DNA of 64,000 bases from NCBI RefSeq assembly GCF_020497125.1, contig NC_059075.1, forward strand, positions 37,732,003 to 37,796,002. The letters are read 5' to 3'. The translations under genes were made by a program, and so were the position numbers. Numbering within the stretch: the first letter of the stretch is position 1; each line of letters opens with the position of its first letter. Shown here one piece after another: positions 47,540 through 58,646 of this stretch. The stretch comes from Mauremys mutica. Its lineage: Eukaryota; Chordata; Testudines; Geoemydidae. The notes below the pieces were generated by a model. That model ran no database searches and was not told the DNA's origin. It saw only the letters and a list, made by a program, of their open reading frames with translations.

Positions 47540-48180
47540 AGGACTGTAAAATGATTAAAAAAATTAATCATGATTAATCACAGTTTTAATTGCACTGTTA
47601 AACAATAATAGAACACCGATTGAAATTTATTATAAATATTTTGGATGTTTTTCTACAATTTTCAAATATATTGATTTCGGTTACAACACAGAATACAAAG
47701 TGTACAGTGCTTACTTTATATTATTATTTTGATTAAAATATTTGCACTGTAAAAAAGATAAACAAAAGAAATTGTATTTTTCAATCACCTCATAAAAGTA
47801 CTGTAGTACAATCTCTTTATCGTGAAAGTCAACTTACAACTTTTTTTTTGTTATATAACTGCACTCAAAAACAAAACAATGTAAAAATTTTAGAGCTTAC
47901 AAGTCCACTCCACCCTTCTTCTTGTTCAGCCAATCACTAAGACAAACAAGTTTGTTTCCATTATGATTTACGGGACATAATGCTACCTGCTTCTTATTTA
48001 CAATGTCACCTGAAAAACAGGCATTTGCCAGGCACTTTTGTAGCTGGCCTTTCAAGGTATTTATGGGCCAGATATGCTAAACATGTTGGAGGTGATCACT
48101 CAAAATGAAGTGGGCAATTGAGGGTTACATGCATTACCCCTTCTGCTTAAAAATCTGTCCCAATTTGTATTTAGCTCAGC
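47540..48180 (-). mobile_element. hAT-family element fragment with internal deletion
   Basis: 'gattaatcacagttttaatt', 'gcactgttaaacaataatag', 'aatacaaagtgtacagtgct' and 'cttcttgttcagccaatcac' match a widespread reptile hAT element as I recognise it. At about 48,065-48,100 the sequence jumps from 'gtatttatgggccagatatg' to the far end, so most of the transposase is missing. TSDs were not resolved. Confidence 0.6.
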
Positions 48181-48199
48181 TGTTCAGACATTGCTTCCT

Positions 48200-48330
48200 T
48201 CCCCAGACCTGAAGAAGAGCTCTGTGTAGCTCGAAAGCTTGTCCCTCTCACCAACAGAAGTTGGTCCAGTAAAAGATATTACCTTACCTACCTTATCTCT
48301 TTCATATCCTGGGACCAACACAACTACAAC
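48200..48330 (+). repeat. Dispersed repeat with hammerhead-like core, copy 3
   Basis: CTGAAGA (48,209-48,215), stem GAGCTC...TAGCTC, GAAA (48,233-48,236), then 'gcttgtccctctcaccaaca', 'gaagttggtccagtaaaaga' and 'tatcctgggaccaacacaac'. It is the plus-strand relative of the 14,128 repeat. Both conserved boxes of a hammerhead core are intact here, but the expected short stem III with a UH cleavage site is not obvious. Confidence 0.7.
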
Positions 48331-48334
48331 AACA

Positions 48335-48968
48335 CTGCAAACTACTGTTAGTACATGTTGGCTAAAATGTGCTAACATCACACTTTAAACCCTCATCAAG
48401 ACAAGGCCTAAACTGGAGTTCCCTCCATGTTCATCTTTACTCAGATGAGTAGGCCTATTGATTTCAATGGGACTGAATGAGTAAAGGTGTCAGAATGGGG
48501 CCCTGAAATCCTTACTCCATTTTTACTCAGGCAAAATAGGAGTCACTGGGAATTTTGCTGAGGTATAGACTGTGTCAAACTCTGAGTAAAACTTCAGGAT
48601 TTCCCCCTATCTGAACAAGAATCAATTGATCCACCACTCAAATGCAGACACCACTTGCCATTATGCAAACTAAAATGCAAGAAGGACCTGCTTTTTGGGC
48701 CAGTGACCATCTTTTCATTGTGTACACGTACAATGGCTAACACAGTGGATCCTCTAGGGGTTACCACAATACAAATAAACAATCATTCTAATTATTGTAT
48801 GTGATTTCCGGATAGTAGTAGGGAGAAACTAAAATTCTGATGAATGTGTGTCCTACTCTGTGGGGTGAAAGAACACCCTCAAGCAGCATCAGTAGCAACC
48901 CCATGACAGCACATTCCTTCGATACTGCCCAGCCTTTGTGCTGTTTAAGTGACAGATTAGTCAAACAC
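48335..48968. other. Intergenic sequence, nothing recognised
   Basis: A LINE-like phrase lies at about 48,440-48,540 ('ttgatttcaatgggactga'). No gene is seen. Confidence 0.45.
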
Positions 48969-49362
48969 TCAGGCCTTGGCTACACTTGCAAGTTACAGCG
49001 CAATAAAGGAGCCCCGAGCGCACTAGTTCACTACCTGTCCATTCTGGCAAGGAACGTAGAGCGCTCTGACTCCGCGGCTACAGCACAGCTGGTACTCCAC
49101 CTCGGCGAGTGGAATAACGTTTGCTGCGCCCCTGCTGAAGCGCCGCAGTGCCAGTGTGGACGCCCTGGTCCTATAGTGCTCATTGATCAGCCTCCAGAAG
49201 TGTCCCACAATGCCTGTGCGGTCATCACTTTGAACTCTACTGCCTGCCCTCAGGTGACCAACTGTCAGACCTGCCCTTAAAATTCTCTGGGAATTTTGAA
49301 AAATCCTTTCCTGTTTGCTCAGCCAGGCGTGGAGTGCTATCAGCGAATCTTTCCAGGTGACC

Positions 49363-51081
49363 ATGCCTCCACACACCAGGCTATCCCCGGTATGGAGCAA
49401 TGGCGAGTTGCTGGACCTCATCAGTGTTTGGGGGGAGGAAACTGTCCAGTCCCAGCTGCACTCCAGCCGTAGGAATTACAATACCTTCGGGCAGATATCA
49501 AGGGACATGATGGAAAGGGGCCATGACCGGGACTGCAGTGCAGAATTAAAGTGAAGGAGCTGTAGAATGCCTACCACAAAGCCCACGAGGCAAACCGCCG
49601 CTCCGGTGCTGCCCCCACGACCTGCCGTTTCTATAAAGAGCTGGACACAATACTTGGGGGCGACCCCACCTCCACTCTGGGGACCACCATGGACACTTCA
49701 GAGCCCAGTGCAACAAGGCAGGAGGAGGAGGAGCAAAGCGGGAGTGAGGGTGCTGAGGTGGAGGAAGACACTCCGGAATCCCTAGATGCATGCAGCCAGG
49801 AGCTGTTCTCAAGCCAGGAGGAAGGTAGCCAGTTGCGGCGGCCGGTGTGTGGGGAAGGACAAACACCAGATGAGATTCCCAGTAAGCGGCTTTTATTTTG
49901 GGAAGGAAGTTATTTGGTGCAGGCTCTTGGGGTGAGGAGGGTTAGGGCTGCATGCATACCTAGATGCGGAATAGGGTGTTGATGTGATCTCTCATATCGC
50001 AGTAATCAGCCTCAGTGATCTCTTCAAAGGTCTCATCCAGAACTTGGGCAATGCACTTGTGCATGTTTCTTGGGAGAGCCACTGTGGTCCTTGTCCTAAT
50101 CAGGCTAACTTGTCCACGCCACTGTGCTGTGGGGGGTGGGGGGACCATTGCTGCACACAAGCAAGCAAGCTGCATATGGGCCAGGGCGGAAGCCGCATTG
50201 CAGTAGAAGATCCTCCCTTGCTTCCCAGGTCACTCTCAGCAGCGAGATATCTTCCAGGACGAACTCCTGTGGAAAATGTGGGGACAGTGTTCAGTGTAGG
50301 GGCCCCCTGCCGCTGTTGGCTCTCCCCAAGGCACAGAAATCCAGAGGACAGTACGGCCCTGAAACAATCAGTCCCCCTTGCCCTGGTGCTTACTCACCAT
50401 TTTGGGGCTCCCATGAGTTATGTGCACTCGCTTTGGGACAGGAAAATTATGCTATTGTGTAGACTGTGCTTGCCCTTAAGTATGGGGGAATCATTGCTCT
50501 GTCTGGTGTGAACAATGCTGCCTCTGTTAAGTGTTGCATTTTGCCTTTACAGATGCAACCTTGAGATCTCAGCCGTCCGTGTTATCACCAGCCGAAAGAC
50601 TCCAAAGAATCAGAAAGAGTCCATGTAGAAGCAAGGAAGATATGTACTGCAGCATTCAAGTAATGAAAATCAAAAAATGCAAGAGTGGCAGGAGAGTGAA
50701 AGGAAGGTCCGCCAGCAGAATGCGGATCACTGGCACCAAAGGACAGAGCGGCTGCTAAGCATCATGGAACGCCAAGCAGACTCGATAGAGGCACTCGTAG
50801 CAATGCAGGCGGAGTGCTATCACCCCCACTCCCACCCTCCCCTGCAGCCCTTGTCCCAAAACTCTTTCCTTTGTGCCCCCATGTCACCTCCAACCCACTT
50901 TCCCCAACATCCGGGTTCTTACCACCACCAGCTGCCTCCAACACCTGTAGCTTCACTACCCAGCCCTGAAAACTACAACCCTTACCCACTGCATTCAACC
51001 CTCATCACCATGCAGTATAGCCATCCTGAAGTGCAGCACTCATTGCACAGCACTCCAGACAGGACATATGCAAATCTGTGA
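49363..51081 (+). pseudogene. Myb/SANT-like DNA-binding accessory protein of Harbinger copy 1
   Basis: The start MPPHTRLSPVW (ATG at 49,363) opens a trihelix/SANT-like domain (WSNGELLDLISVWGEE, RRNYNTFGQISRDM). A frameshift near 49,535-49,556 moves the frame into VKEL-type helix sequence, YKELDTILGG and an acidic region (EEEEQSGSEGAEVEED). A likely intron runs from GTAAGC at 49,882 to TTTACAG at 50,552. Exon 2 (50,553-51,081) codes LRSQPSVLSPAERLQ and, after another frameshift near 50,660, a coiled segment (ERLLSIMERQADSIEALV) and a Pro/His-rich tail ending at 51,081. The protein normally assists transposase import and DNA binding. Two frameshifts make this a pseudogene. Confidence 0.85.
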
Positions 51082-51130
51082 TTGTACCGTTCCCCACCCT
51101 CTTGCCCTTTCTGTTTCCCAAGCAGTTGTC

Positions 51131-51195
51131 TCTTTTCAATAAATGGATTTTCTTTTCAATAAATGGATTTTTTGGCTTTGAAAACATTCTTTATT
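51131..51195. terminator. Back-to-back poly(A) signals between the convergent Harbinger genes
   Basis: An exact 20-bp direct duplication (51,131-51,150 and 51,151-51,170) gives two plus-strand AATAAA signals (51,138 and 51,158), 57 and 77 bp after the SANT gene stop. TTTATT at 51,190-51,195 is AATAAA on the minus strand, 125 bp beyond the transposase end at 51,320. The two genes thus share a compact bidirectional 3' end. Confidence 0.7.
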
Positions 51196-52337
51196 ATTGC
51201 ATAAAGTAAAAGATATCTTAGCCCAGGAAAGAAACAGGCACTGCAAGTCAGTGTAGCAAACACAGATTCCTACTAACGTTGGAACCACTGCACTTCACTC
51301 CTGTGCAGAGCACCAGACATTACTGGTGGCTTTCAGCCTCAAATTGCTCCCTCAAGGCATCCCTCATCCTTGCAGCCCCGCGCTGGGCCCCTCTAATAGG
51401 CCTGCTCGCTGGCTGTTCAAATTCAGCCTCTAGATGTTGAACCTCTGAGTTCCATGCCTGAGTGAATCTTTCACCCTTCCCTTCACAAATGTTATGGAGG
51501 GTACAGCATGCGGATATAACCGCGGGGATGCTGTCATTGGCCAGGTCCAGCCTCCCATACAGAGAGCGCCAGCAGCCCTTTAAACAGACAAAAGCATACT
51601 CCACAGTCATTCTGCACTGGCACAGCCTGTTGTTGAACCACTCCTTGCTGCTGTCAAGGCTCCCTGTGTAGGATTTCATGAGCCATGGCATTAAAGGATA
51701 AGCGGAGTCTTCAAGAATCACAATGGGCATTTTGATTTCCCCTACGGTGATCTTCTGGTCTGGGAAAAAAGTCCCAGCTTGCAGCTTCCTGAACTGGCCA
51801 GTGTTCCGAAAGATGCATGCGTCATGCACCTTTTTGGGCCAGCCTGCATTAATGTCAATGAAACGCCCATGGTGATCCACAAGTGCCTGGCAAACCATTG
51901 AGAAATACCCCTTCCGATTAACATACTCAGAGGCTAGGTGGGCTGGTGCCAGAATTGGAATATGCATGCCATCTATCACCCCTCCGCAGTTAGGGAAACC
52001 CATTTGTGCAAAGCCAGCCACAATGTCATGCACGTTACCCAGAGTCACGGTTCTTCTGAGCAGGATGCGATGAATGGCCCTGCAAACTTGCTTCAACACG
52101 ATTCCAACAGTCGACTTTCCCACTCCAAACTGGTTAGCGACCAATCAGTAGCTGTCTGGAGTTGCCAGCTTCCAGATTGCAATACACACCTGCTTCTCCA
52201 CCGTCAGGGCAGCTCTCAATCTCGTGTCCTTGCGCCGCAGGTGGGGGCGAGCTCCTCACACAGTCCCATGAAAGTGGCTTTTCTCATCCGAAAGTTCTGC
52301 AGCCACTGCTCGTCATCCCAGGCTTGCATGATGATGT

Positions 52338-53961
52338 TGTCCCTGCCAGCAGGTATATGGGATCTTGGGGAGCAATTACCACACGGGTGGGGTGCAAAAT
52401 AAACTTTATTAATAAAATGCAAAAACAGGGAAAATTCAATAGTGAGGGGTATGGGGTTTGTTAAGGTAGACAATTGGGGAGGGGTTTCTTTTGGTGAACA
52501 GTATAGGGGGTTTCAATAGTGGGGTACAATACAGTAGGATACAATACAGTGGGTAATCAGTTAACACTGAGGTATAAATGTAACAGGTAGCTAGCGATTT
52601 CTATGTAAAAAGGTGTGTCACAGCAGCATATAACCAACTAACAGTTATGGATAAAATGTGTTAAATAACAAACAATTTTAGGTAAAAATGTGTCACAGTG
52701 GTGTAAATGTAGAATGTGAGGGGTATCAGAGAGGAAGAAAGTAACCAATGGGGTTTTATGCTAGAGATTTAAACTTAGTGAGACAGAGCAAACAGGCTGC
52801 AAGCTTAAGCAGCAGAGAGAGTGTAACAAGGTAGAAAGACACAGAGAAGCTGGGGGGTGGTGTTTGCAGTGAGAAGACAGACAATTACAATTATACAGAA
52901 CACAGCAAAATCTTATCTATGAGCTAACTTAACCAAGACTACACAAATTAAAACACAATGCAACAATTCTCTAAGCCTAACTTACAAAGTATAATGCTAA
53001 ACTTAACTTAATGGGTGCACCTTATGCTAAGGATAGTTCCAGAGGACTGAGGGGTGTGTGTCCAGGACACAGCTCCAAAGAGGGTGGGGGGTGACTGCAG
53101 CAGTGGATACAGCTGAAAACAGTCCAAGGCAAAGCCCACAGGAGCAGAACTTAGCAGCAGCACAAACTTATTTTCAGTGGCAGAGTGCCACGGGGTTTAA
53201 GAGAGAGGTTTTAGGACACAGACCAAGGTTTAGCTCGAGTCTGTGTGCTGGGGAGACAGAGCCAGCAGCTAAAATAATAAAAGTATAGAAAGTTTCACAG
53301 AGGGATTCTTACCATCCCTCAAGGCAGCAGCAGAGGCAGAAACAGCAAGCACATCAGAAGTCTTGATAATCAGGAGATCTCTCAGGCAGCAATTCGTTCT
53401 TCGTGGGTTTTTTTTTTTCAAAAACGGGGGTACGCTCAAAAATAAAACGAGAGCGGAGAAAGGACCCCCAGAACCCCTGGTTGATCAGACCAGGCAGCAA
53501 TGCGAGAACCTTTCTGAAGTCTGTTCAAAAATGTCTGTTTTTAAAGGCAAACCCTGGCAGCTTCCCGCCAGTAACTCTGATTGGTTCCCCTTCTCACAGG
53601 GAGGAGAGCAGGCAGGGAAAAACTGCAGGTAGCCACAGAGGCATGTTTGGACTAGCCCTGAGCCCAGAGGTATGACTCATGCCCAGGATCTTAAAAGCAC
53701 AATAGGTCTTGCAGCTCTGGACAGAGCCTACCCTACACCAAGCCCAGGTTTTAACAAGGTGATAACAGGACTAACCCTTTGAACAGGGCAGTGGTCCCAC
53801 TTAGCATAAGTGGCCATTCCTTTGAGAAGGGCAATGGCTCTGGTTAGACAACTTAAAGGGCCCTCCCTTTGAGAAGGGCAGAGGCCCTGGTAAACAACTT
53901 AACAGCCAGGGAGCGGCGGCCACAGGAGGAAAACAAGAACAAAATGGAGCTGTAACAGACA
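52338..53961 (-). mobile_element. Solo LTR inserted in the Harbinger transposase gene
   Basis: On the minus strand it starts TGTCTGTTACAGCTCC and ends CTGCTGGCAGGGACA, with TGTC...GACA termini. It is flanked by GATGT at 52,333-52,337 and 53,962-53,966, a 5-bp duplication typical of LTR elements. AATAAA followed by GTTTATTTTGC near its 3' part (about 52,395-52,410) gives the orientation. No internal coding region is present, so it is a recombination product. At 1.6 kb it is long for an LTR. ORFs at 53,058-53,675 are chance. Confidence 0.88.
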
Positions 53962-53979
53962 GATGTGATCCCACCACTC

Positions 53980-54953
53980 CAGGGCCGGCTCCAGGCACCA
54001 GCTGAGCAAGCTGGTGCTTGGGGTAGCAGATTCTAGGGGGCGGAATTCCGCCCAATCCTAGGGCGGCACTGACGCTTTTTTGTTTGTTTGTTTGTTTGCT
54101 GCTCTGGCCGCCCTGTAGGGGGCAGAGGAGGGGAGCGCCCTGCAGCAAATTTGGCAGGGCAGCCAGCGTCCTTCCCTCCCCACCGACCGGAGCAGCTCGG
54201 AGCCCTTCCGGCAGGCAGCGCGGAGGTCGGGGCCGCGGGGTGAGCGCCCCCCTGAAGCCCTGGCCGCCTCTCTTCTCTCTCTCCCCCCCCCCGCTCCCTC
54301 GCCTCTCCCCCCCATTAGACCGGGCATGCACTCTGCAGCACAGGGAGGCCCCTGGCTCCGGCCGCCCTGTAGGGTTTTTTTGTTTTGTTCTCCCCTGCTT
54401 TGCCGTTCCCCCAATCCCGCTTTGCTGCTCCAGCCGCGCCGCAGGTTGTTTTTTTTTTCACCTGCTTTGCCGCTCCAGCTGTGCAGTTTTTTTGGTTTCC
54501 CCCCACCCTGCTTTACCACTCCGGCTGTGCTGCAGGATTTTTTTTCTTCCCTGCTTTGCCATTCCAGCTGCGCCGTTTTTTTGTTCCCCCCACCCTGCTT
54601 TGCCGCTCTGGCTGCGCCATGTTTTCTTTTTCTTTTCTTCACCTGCTGTGCCACTCCAGCGCCCTGTTCCCCCCCCCTTTACCGCTCCAGCCCCACCGTG
54701 GTTTTATGTTGTTGTTTTGTTTTTTTCCCCCTGTTTTGCTGCTCTGGCTGTGCTGCGGTTTCCCCCCCTCCCCCTTTGCCATTCCAGCTGCGCCTTTTTT
54801 TTCTGTCCCCTTCCCCCCCCCCCCGCTTTGCCGCTCTGGCCCTGCTGTGGTTTTGTTTTGTTTTTTCCCTCTGCTTTGCCGCTCCGGCGGCCCCTCCCCC
54901 CCCCCCCTTATTTTTTGTTGCTTGGGGCGGCAAAAAAGCCAAAGCCAGCCCTG
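53980..54953. mobile_element. hAT element with C/T-rich internal minisatellite, 8-bp TSD
   Basis: Ends CAGGGCCGGCTCCAGGC and (inverse) CAGGGCTGGCTTTGGC. CACCACTC flanks it at 53,972-53,979 and 54,954-54,961. From about 54,365 to 54,905 it is an array of about ten imperfect units of 50-65 bp, each roughly a T-run, a C-run and 'ctgctttgccgctcc'. Long open frames here (up to 366 codons on plus) are artefacts of the array. Confidence 0.92.
54365..54905. repeat. C/T-rich minisatellite inside the hAT element
   Basis: Units repeat the pattern T-run / CCCC / 'tgctttgccgctccagc' / 'tgc' with length variation. T-runs of 6-11 and C-runs of up to 12 alternate on the plus strand, so the tract is strongly strand-asymmetric. 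Confidence 0.9.
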
Positions 54954-55549
54954 CACCACTCAGTGCTTGTTTCCCAAGCCCAGAAGCAGCTTTCCACGGT
55001 GGTAAGCATGTCCGTGAATGCCACCAGCAAACTCGTGTCATATGCGTTACTCGAGTCAATGTCATCGTCGGAGCTCTCACTGTCACTTTGGATCATAAGG
55101 AATAACTCAACTGCCAAACATGATGTGCTGGCGAGACTCGTCAGCATACACCTCAGCAGTTCGGGCTCCGTTCCCGCAGACTGAAAGGGAAGTCAGAGCA
55201 TGCAGTACAAAAAACATTGAAAGATGGTGCCAAATGTGGACAGAAGCAAAGGGAATGCTGGGATTTGAACCGATGCATCATGGGCCATTGGGACAGGACC
55301 CAGAATGCCCCGCACTCCACGCCCCCCTTCCCACAAGCCACAGCGCCAGAATGGGAAGAGGTGCTCTGTGGGATAGCTGCCCATAATGCACTGCTCCCAA
55401 TGCCGCTGCAAGTGCCGCAAATGTGGCCACACCAGTGCGCTTGCATCTGTCAGTGTGGACAGACTGCAGCGCTTTCCCTACTGTGCTCTCCAAAGGCGGG
55501 TTTAACTCACAGCGCTCTACATCTGCAAGTGCAGCTATGCCCTCAGACT

Positions 55550-56118
55550 CCAACTGTTCAACTGATGATGCAGTTCTGGCAACAGACAAAACTTCATTGG
55601 CTGTGATCCATGAACCCCAGCAATAAGGAACCCAGGTAATAAAATAACTGCATTTAAAAAGCAATTAAGACTCTCACCACACACAAGACCCTGCATCAGT
55701 GGATCTGAGAAAGGATTTTGAGCTGAACAGCATGCTGATAAATGGCCTTCACTGATTACTACAGGGTGTTTCAGCCAGCAGCTGCTTTATTCAGCTCTCC
55801 AAATGAGCAATCAATATGTTAGCTATTCTTAATGCATCTAACAGTGGTTTCCAGAGTTAAGGGAATATATCATGTTCCTCAAAACATCACACAGACTTCA
55901 TTAGGTAACTTCACTATATGATGGAAAGATGATGCTCTTTAAATATTGTAAGCTGATTCCGTGGTTTGGTATTAGTTTCTCTGAGTTTATATAAACCCTC
56001 TGGATTTATTGTCAATTCTTCACTTTTGCAGGACGGCAAATGAGAGTAAAAGAGCTAAAAATAAAGCTTTTTTAAAAAAGGGAAATTGAAGTTGAAGATA
56101 ACTTAAGACAGAGACTTA
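55550..56118. other. Spacer between Harbinger copies 1 and 3
   Basis: AT-rich, with no recognised element or gene. Confidence 0.5.
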
Positions 56119-56564
56119 TGTCATGTCTACCCTACAAAATTATGTCGACCTAAATAACATTGACATACAGCCACCACAGTTATTATACTGCTTGTGCAAG
56201 TGCACACTACACTTCTTATGTCACCGGTGCGCATCATCAGCAGGAGCGCTTGTATCGATGCAGAATGCAGTGCACCATGGGTAACTATCCCACTGTGCAA
56301 CTCACCACCATCCAGCACAGGGTGTTGTGGGAAGTTTACACAATGCCTTCTGGGGCTCAAATTAATCATACAGGGGTGACTGGGAGCATGGGTTCCACTT
56401 CCCACAATGCAGTGTTCTCCATCCCATAATTTCATCTGCATCCCATAATATTTGATGGCTCTTTTCAAAATCCCCGCAAACCTGCATGTCCTTCCTTGCT
56501 GTTCACCCTCTCTGACATAAGCATAGAGCCTGCACAGCTCTGCACTATTGTCATGAGCATTTCA

Positions 56565-57684
56565 AGCACAGGGCATCTGTTCCTGCAGTATTGCAGAGCT
56601 GCAGCAAGAGGGGGGACATAACAATTTCTTGGAGGCTAGACTTCTGTGGGCCATAGAAAGAAACAATTCCAGGTTGTTGGCAGCATTCACAGAGCAGCTG
56701 CAGACAGTGGTGTGCCAGTTTTGGGCCCAAGAGACAAGCACCGACTGGTGGGATCACAATGTAATTCAGGTTTGGGATGACAAGCAGTGGCTGCAGAACT
56801 TTCGAATGCACAAGGCCATATTCCTGAACTGTATGCCAAACTTGCCTCAACCCTCCAGCATAGGGTCACCAAAATGAGAGCCACACTGGCAGCTGAAAAG
56901 CAAGTGGCGATTGCACTGTGGAAACTTGGAATGCCAGATTGTTACTTGTCAGCCGAGAACCAATTTGGAGTCGGGAAATCCATCGCAGGGATGGTTGTCA
57001 TGGAAGTGTGCAGGGCCATTAATCGACTGCTGCTATGCAGGACTGTGACTCTAAGCAATGTGCAGGGCATAGTGGATGTTTTTTTAGCAATTGGGGTCCC
57101 AAACTAGGTAGGGTGCTAGATGGTACACATATCCCTATGTTAGCACCAGACTACCTTGCCAGAGTACATCGACAGAAAGGGCTACTTTTCCATGGTAATA
57201 CAAGTGCTGGTGGATCACCATGAATGCATTACCGACATCAATGTGGACTGGTCAGGGGAGGTGCATGACGTGCACATATTTAAGAACCCAGGAGTGTTCA
57301 GAAAGCTGCAAGCAGGGACTTTCTTTTCCCCCAGCATACCCTGGGCTCCCATGGCTCATGAAGCTGTACACTGGCCACCTCGATAGCACCAAGAAACAAT
57401 TCAACTACCAGCTCAGCAGGTGCAGCATGACAGTCGAATGTGCCTTTGGTCATTTGAAAGGTCGCTGGCATTGTTTACTCACAAGATTTGACATCAGTCA
57501 GAAAAATATCCCAATGGTTATATCTGCCTGCTGTGTTCTGCATAATATCTGTGAAGCAAAGGGGGGAAAGTTTTGTTGGGATGGAGGGCGGAGGTGGAGC
57601 AGCTGTCTGCTGAATTTCAGCAGCCAAACACAAGGCTTATTAGAAGAGCTCAATGTGGAGCTACATAGCTCAGGGAGGCTTTGA
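56565..57684 (+). pseudogene. Harbinger-type DDE transposase of copy 3
   Basis: Family landmarks appear in order but in changing frames: ETSTDWWDHNVIQVWDDKQW, then KQVAIALWKLGMPDCY and ENQFGVGKSI, then VLDGTHIPMLAPDYLA (first Asp), then EYIDRKGYFSMV and GEVHDVHIF (second Asp), then CSMTVECAFGHLKGRW (Glu) and ACCVLHNICEAKGG. At least four frame changes are needed, near 56,840, 57,100, 57,160 and 57,330. The region between GTFF and the WLMK segment is shortened. All three catalytic residues are still visible although the gene is dead. Confidence 0.85.
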
Positions 57685-58646
57685 AAGAAGATTTTAATAG
57701 TGAGCCAGAGTAGTGTGTGTTGCTGTAGTGTACTCTACCAAGCCTTGCTCTTTTGCAGCCCAGTATGAATCTTGCAATGAGTGCTACATGTAGGAATATA
57801 ACATTGACAATGCACTTGTTAATACTGTCTGAGATTGATGTTATGGGTTCTGTGACAAAATAAACTAACAGGAAATTGGTGGATGTCAGCCCTGCTCAGC
57901 ACCAGTCAGCATATGTTGTGAACTAATAAAGCTGAATTATGTTCCAAAAAATAGAATTGTATTCTGTAACATGAGCCAGGAAAATAAAACAACCATTTCC
58001 ATTTCAGGTACACATACACCAACCATGTCTTTCACAGGTCAGTGTATCTGCAGTTGTGATTGTGTTTAATGTTCCCCAGGGTGGAGTGGTAGGGGTAGTG
58101 CAGTGGCCCTTGATGCCATGTGGAATGTTGAGGGGAGGTGTAGGGAGGTCCAGACATTGAGTTGTCTATAGGCTGCAGAGGGAGGCCAGCACAAGACTCT
58201 TGCGCACAAGTCTACCAGAGTCCACAACATCTCTGTTTGCTGCCTGAGAAGCCCCATTAGGTCCTGGTGCATCTCCCTCTCCTTTTCCTGCTTGAACTTC
58301 TGGGCCTTTTTTCTCTCCACTTTTGCTTTCAGCATGCTGTCTGCAAGGGTCATCCTCCGGGCCCTGGTGTCATTCTCTGATGCAACACTGGCAGCATCTC
58401 CTGCAACATGTCATCCTGAGTCCTCTTCTTTCTCCTCCTTATCTGGCTCAGATGTTCCATGCGTATGGAGGGAGAGACCCTCAAGGCCACAATGGCAGCA
58501 GCGGCAGATACAACACAGAAAGGTAACATTGTCGGTGTATTCATGACAGAAATTGAAACTTAGGATACTGAACTCACTCTCCTTGATCCCAGAAAGTTGT
58601 AAGCACTACATTCTCACTTCCCCTTGGAATTGATATAACATTGTGC

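Larger units (their letters stand above)
51320..55147 (-). pseudogene. Harbinger-type DDE transposase, split by a solo LTR and a hAT element
   Basis: Reading from 55,147: an acidic N-terminus (SDSESSDDDIDSSN), then TDMLTTVESCFWAWETSTEW. The frame is interrupted by the hAT element (53,980-54,953), resumes for a few codons (WWDH), is interrupted by the solo LTR (52,338-53,961), and resumes with QAWDDEQWLQNFRMRKATF. A frameshift near 52,240 and a TGA at about 52,147 follow. From 52,144 an open 274-codon stretch holds the core: ANQFGVGKSTVG, catalytic Asp in VIDGMHIPI, catalytic Asp in VHDACIF, and Glu in MTVEYAFVCLKG, the DDE_Tnp_4 layout also seen in the domesticated gene HARBI1. HARBI1 itself was rejected because the gene lies within transposon ends and is broken. 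Confidence 0.88.
48972..55542 (+). mobile_element. PIF/Harbinger element, end to end, with nested insertions (Harbinger copy 1)
   Basis: Inverted ends GGCCTTGGCTACACTTGC (left) and the inverse GGGCATAGCTGCACTTGC (right) are flanked by TCA at 48,969-48,971 and 55,543-55,545, the 3-bp duplication typical of PIF/Harbinger. It carries the two usual genes in convergent orientation: a Myb/SANT-like gene on plus and a DDE transposase on minus. A 1,624-bp solo LTR and a 974-bp hAT element were inserted later; without them and their extra target copies the element is about 4.0 kb. Both genes are broken. Confidence 0.9.

Noticed and set aside
51320..52144. Host HARBI1 gene
   Set aside because: The 274-codon frame lacks its N-terminus, has an upstream stop and frameshift, and sits within transposon ends with a TCA duplication.
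54084..55184. Open frame of 366 codons and overlapping long frames
   Set aside because: They lie in the C/T-rich array of a hAT element with open frames on both strands; there is no domain and the composition is repetitive.
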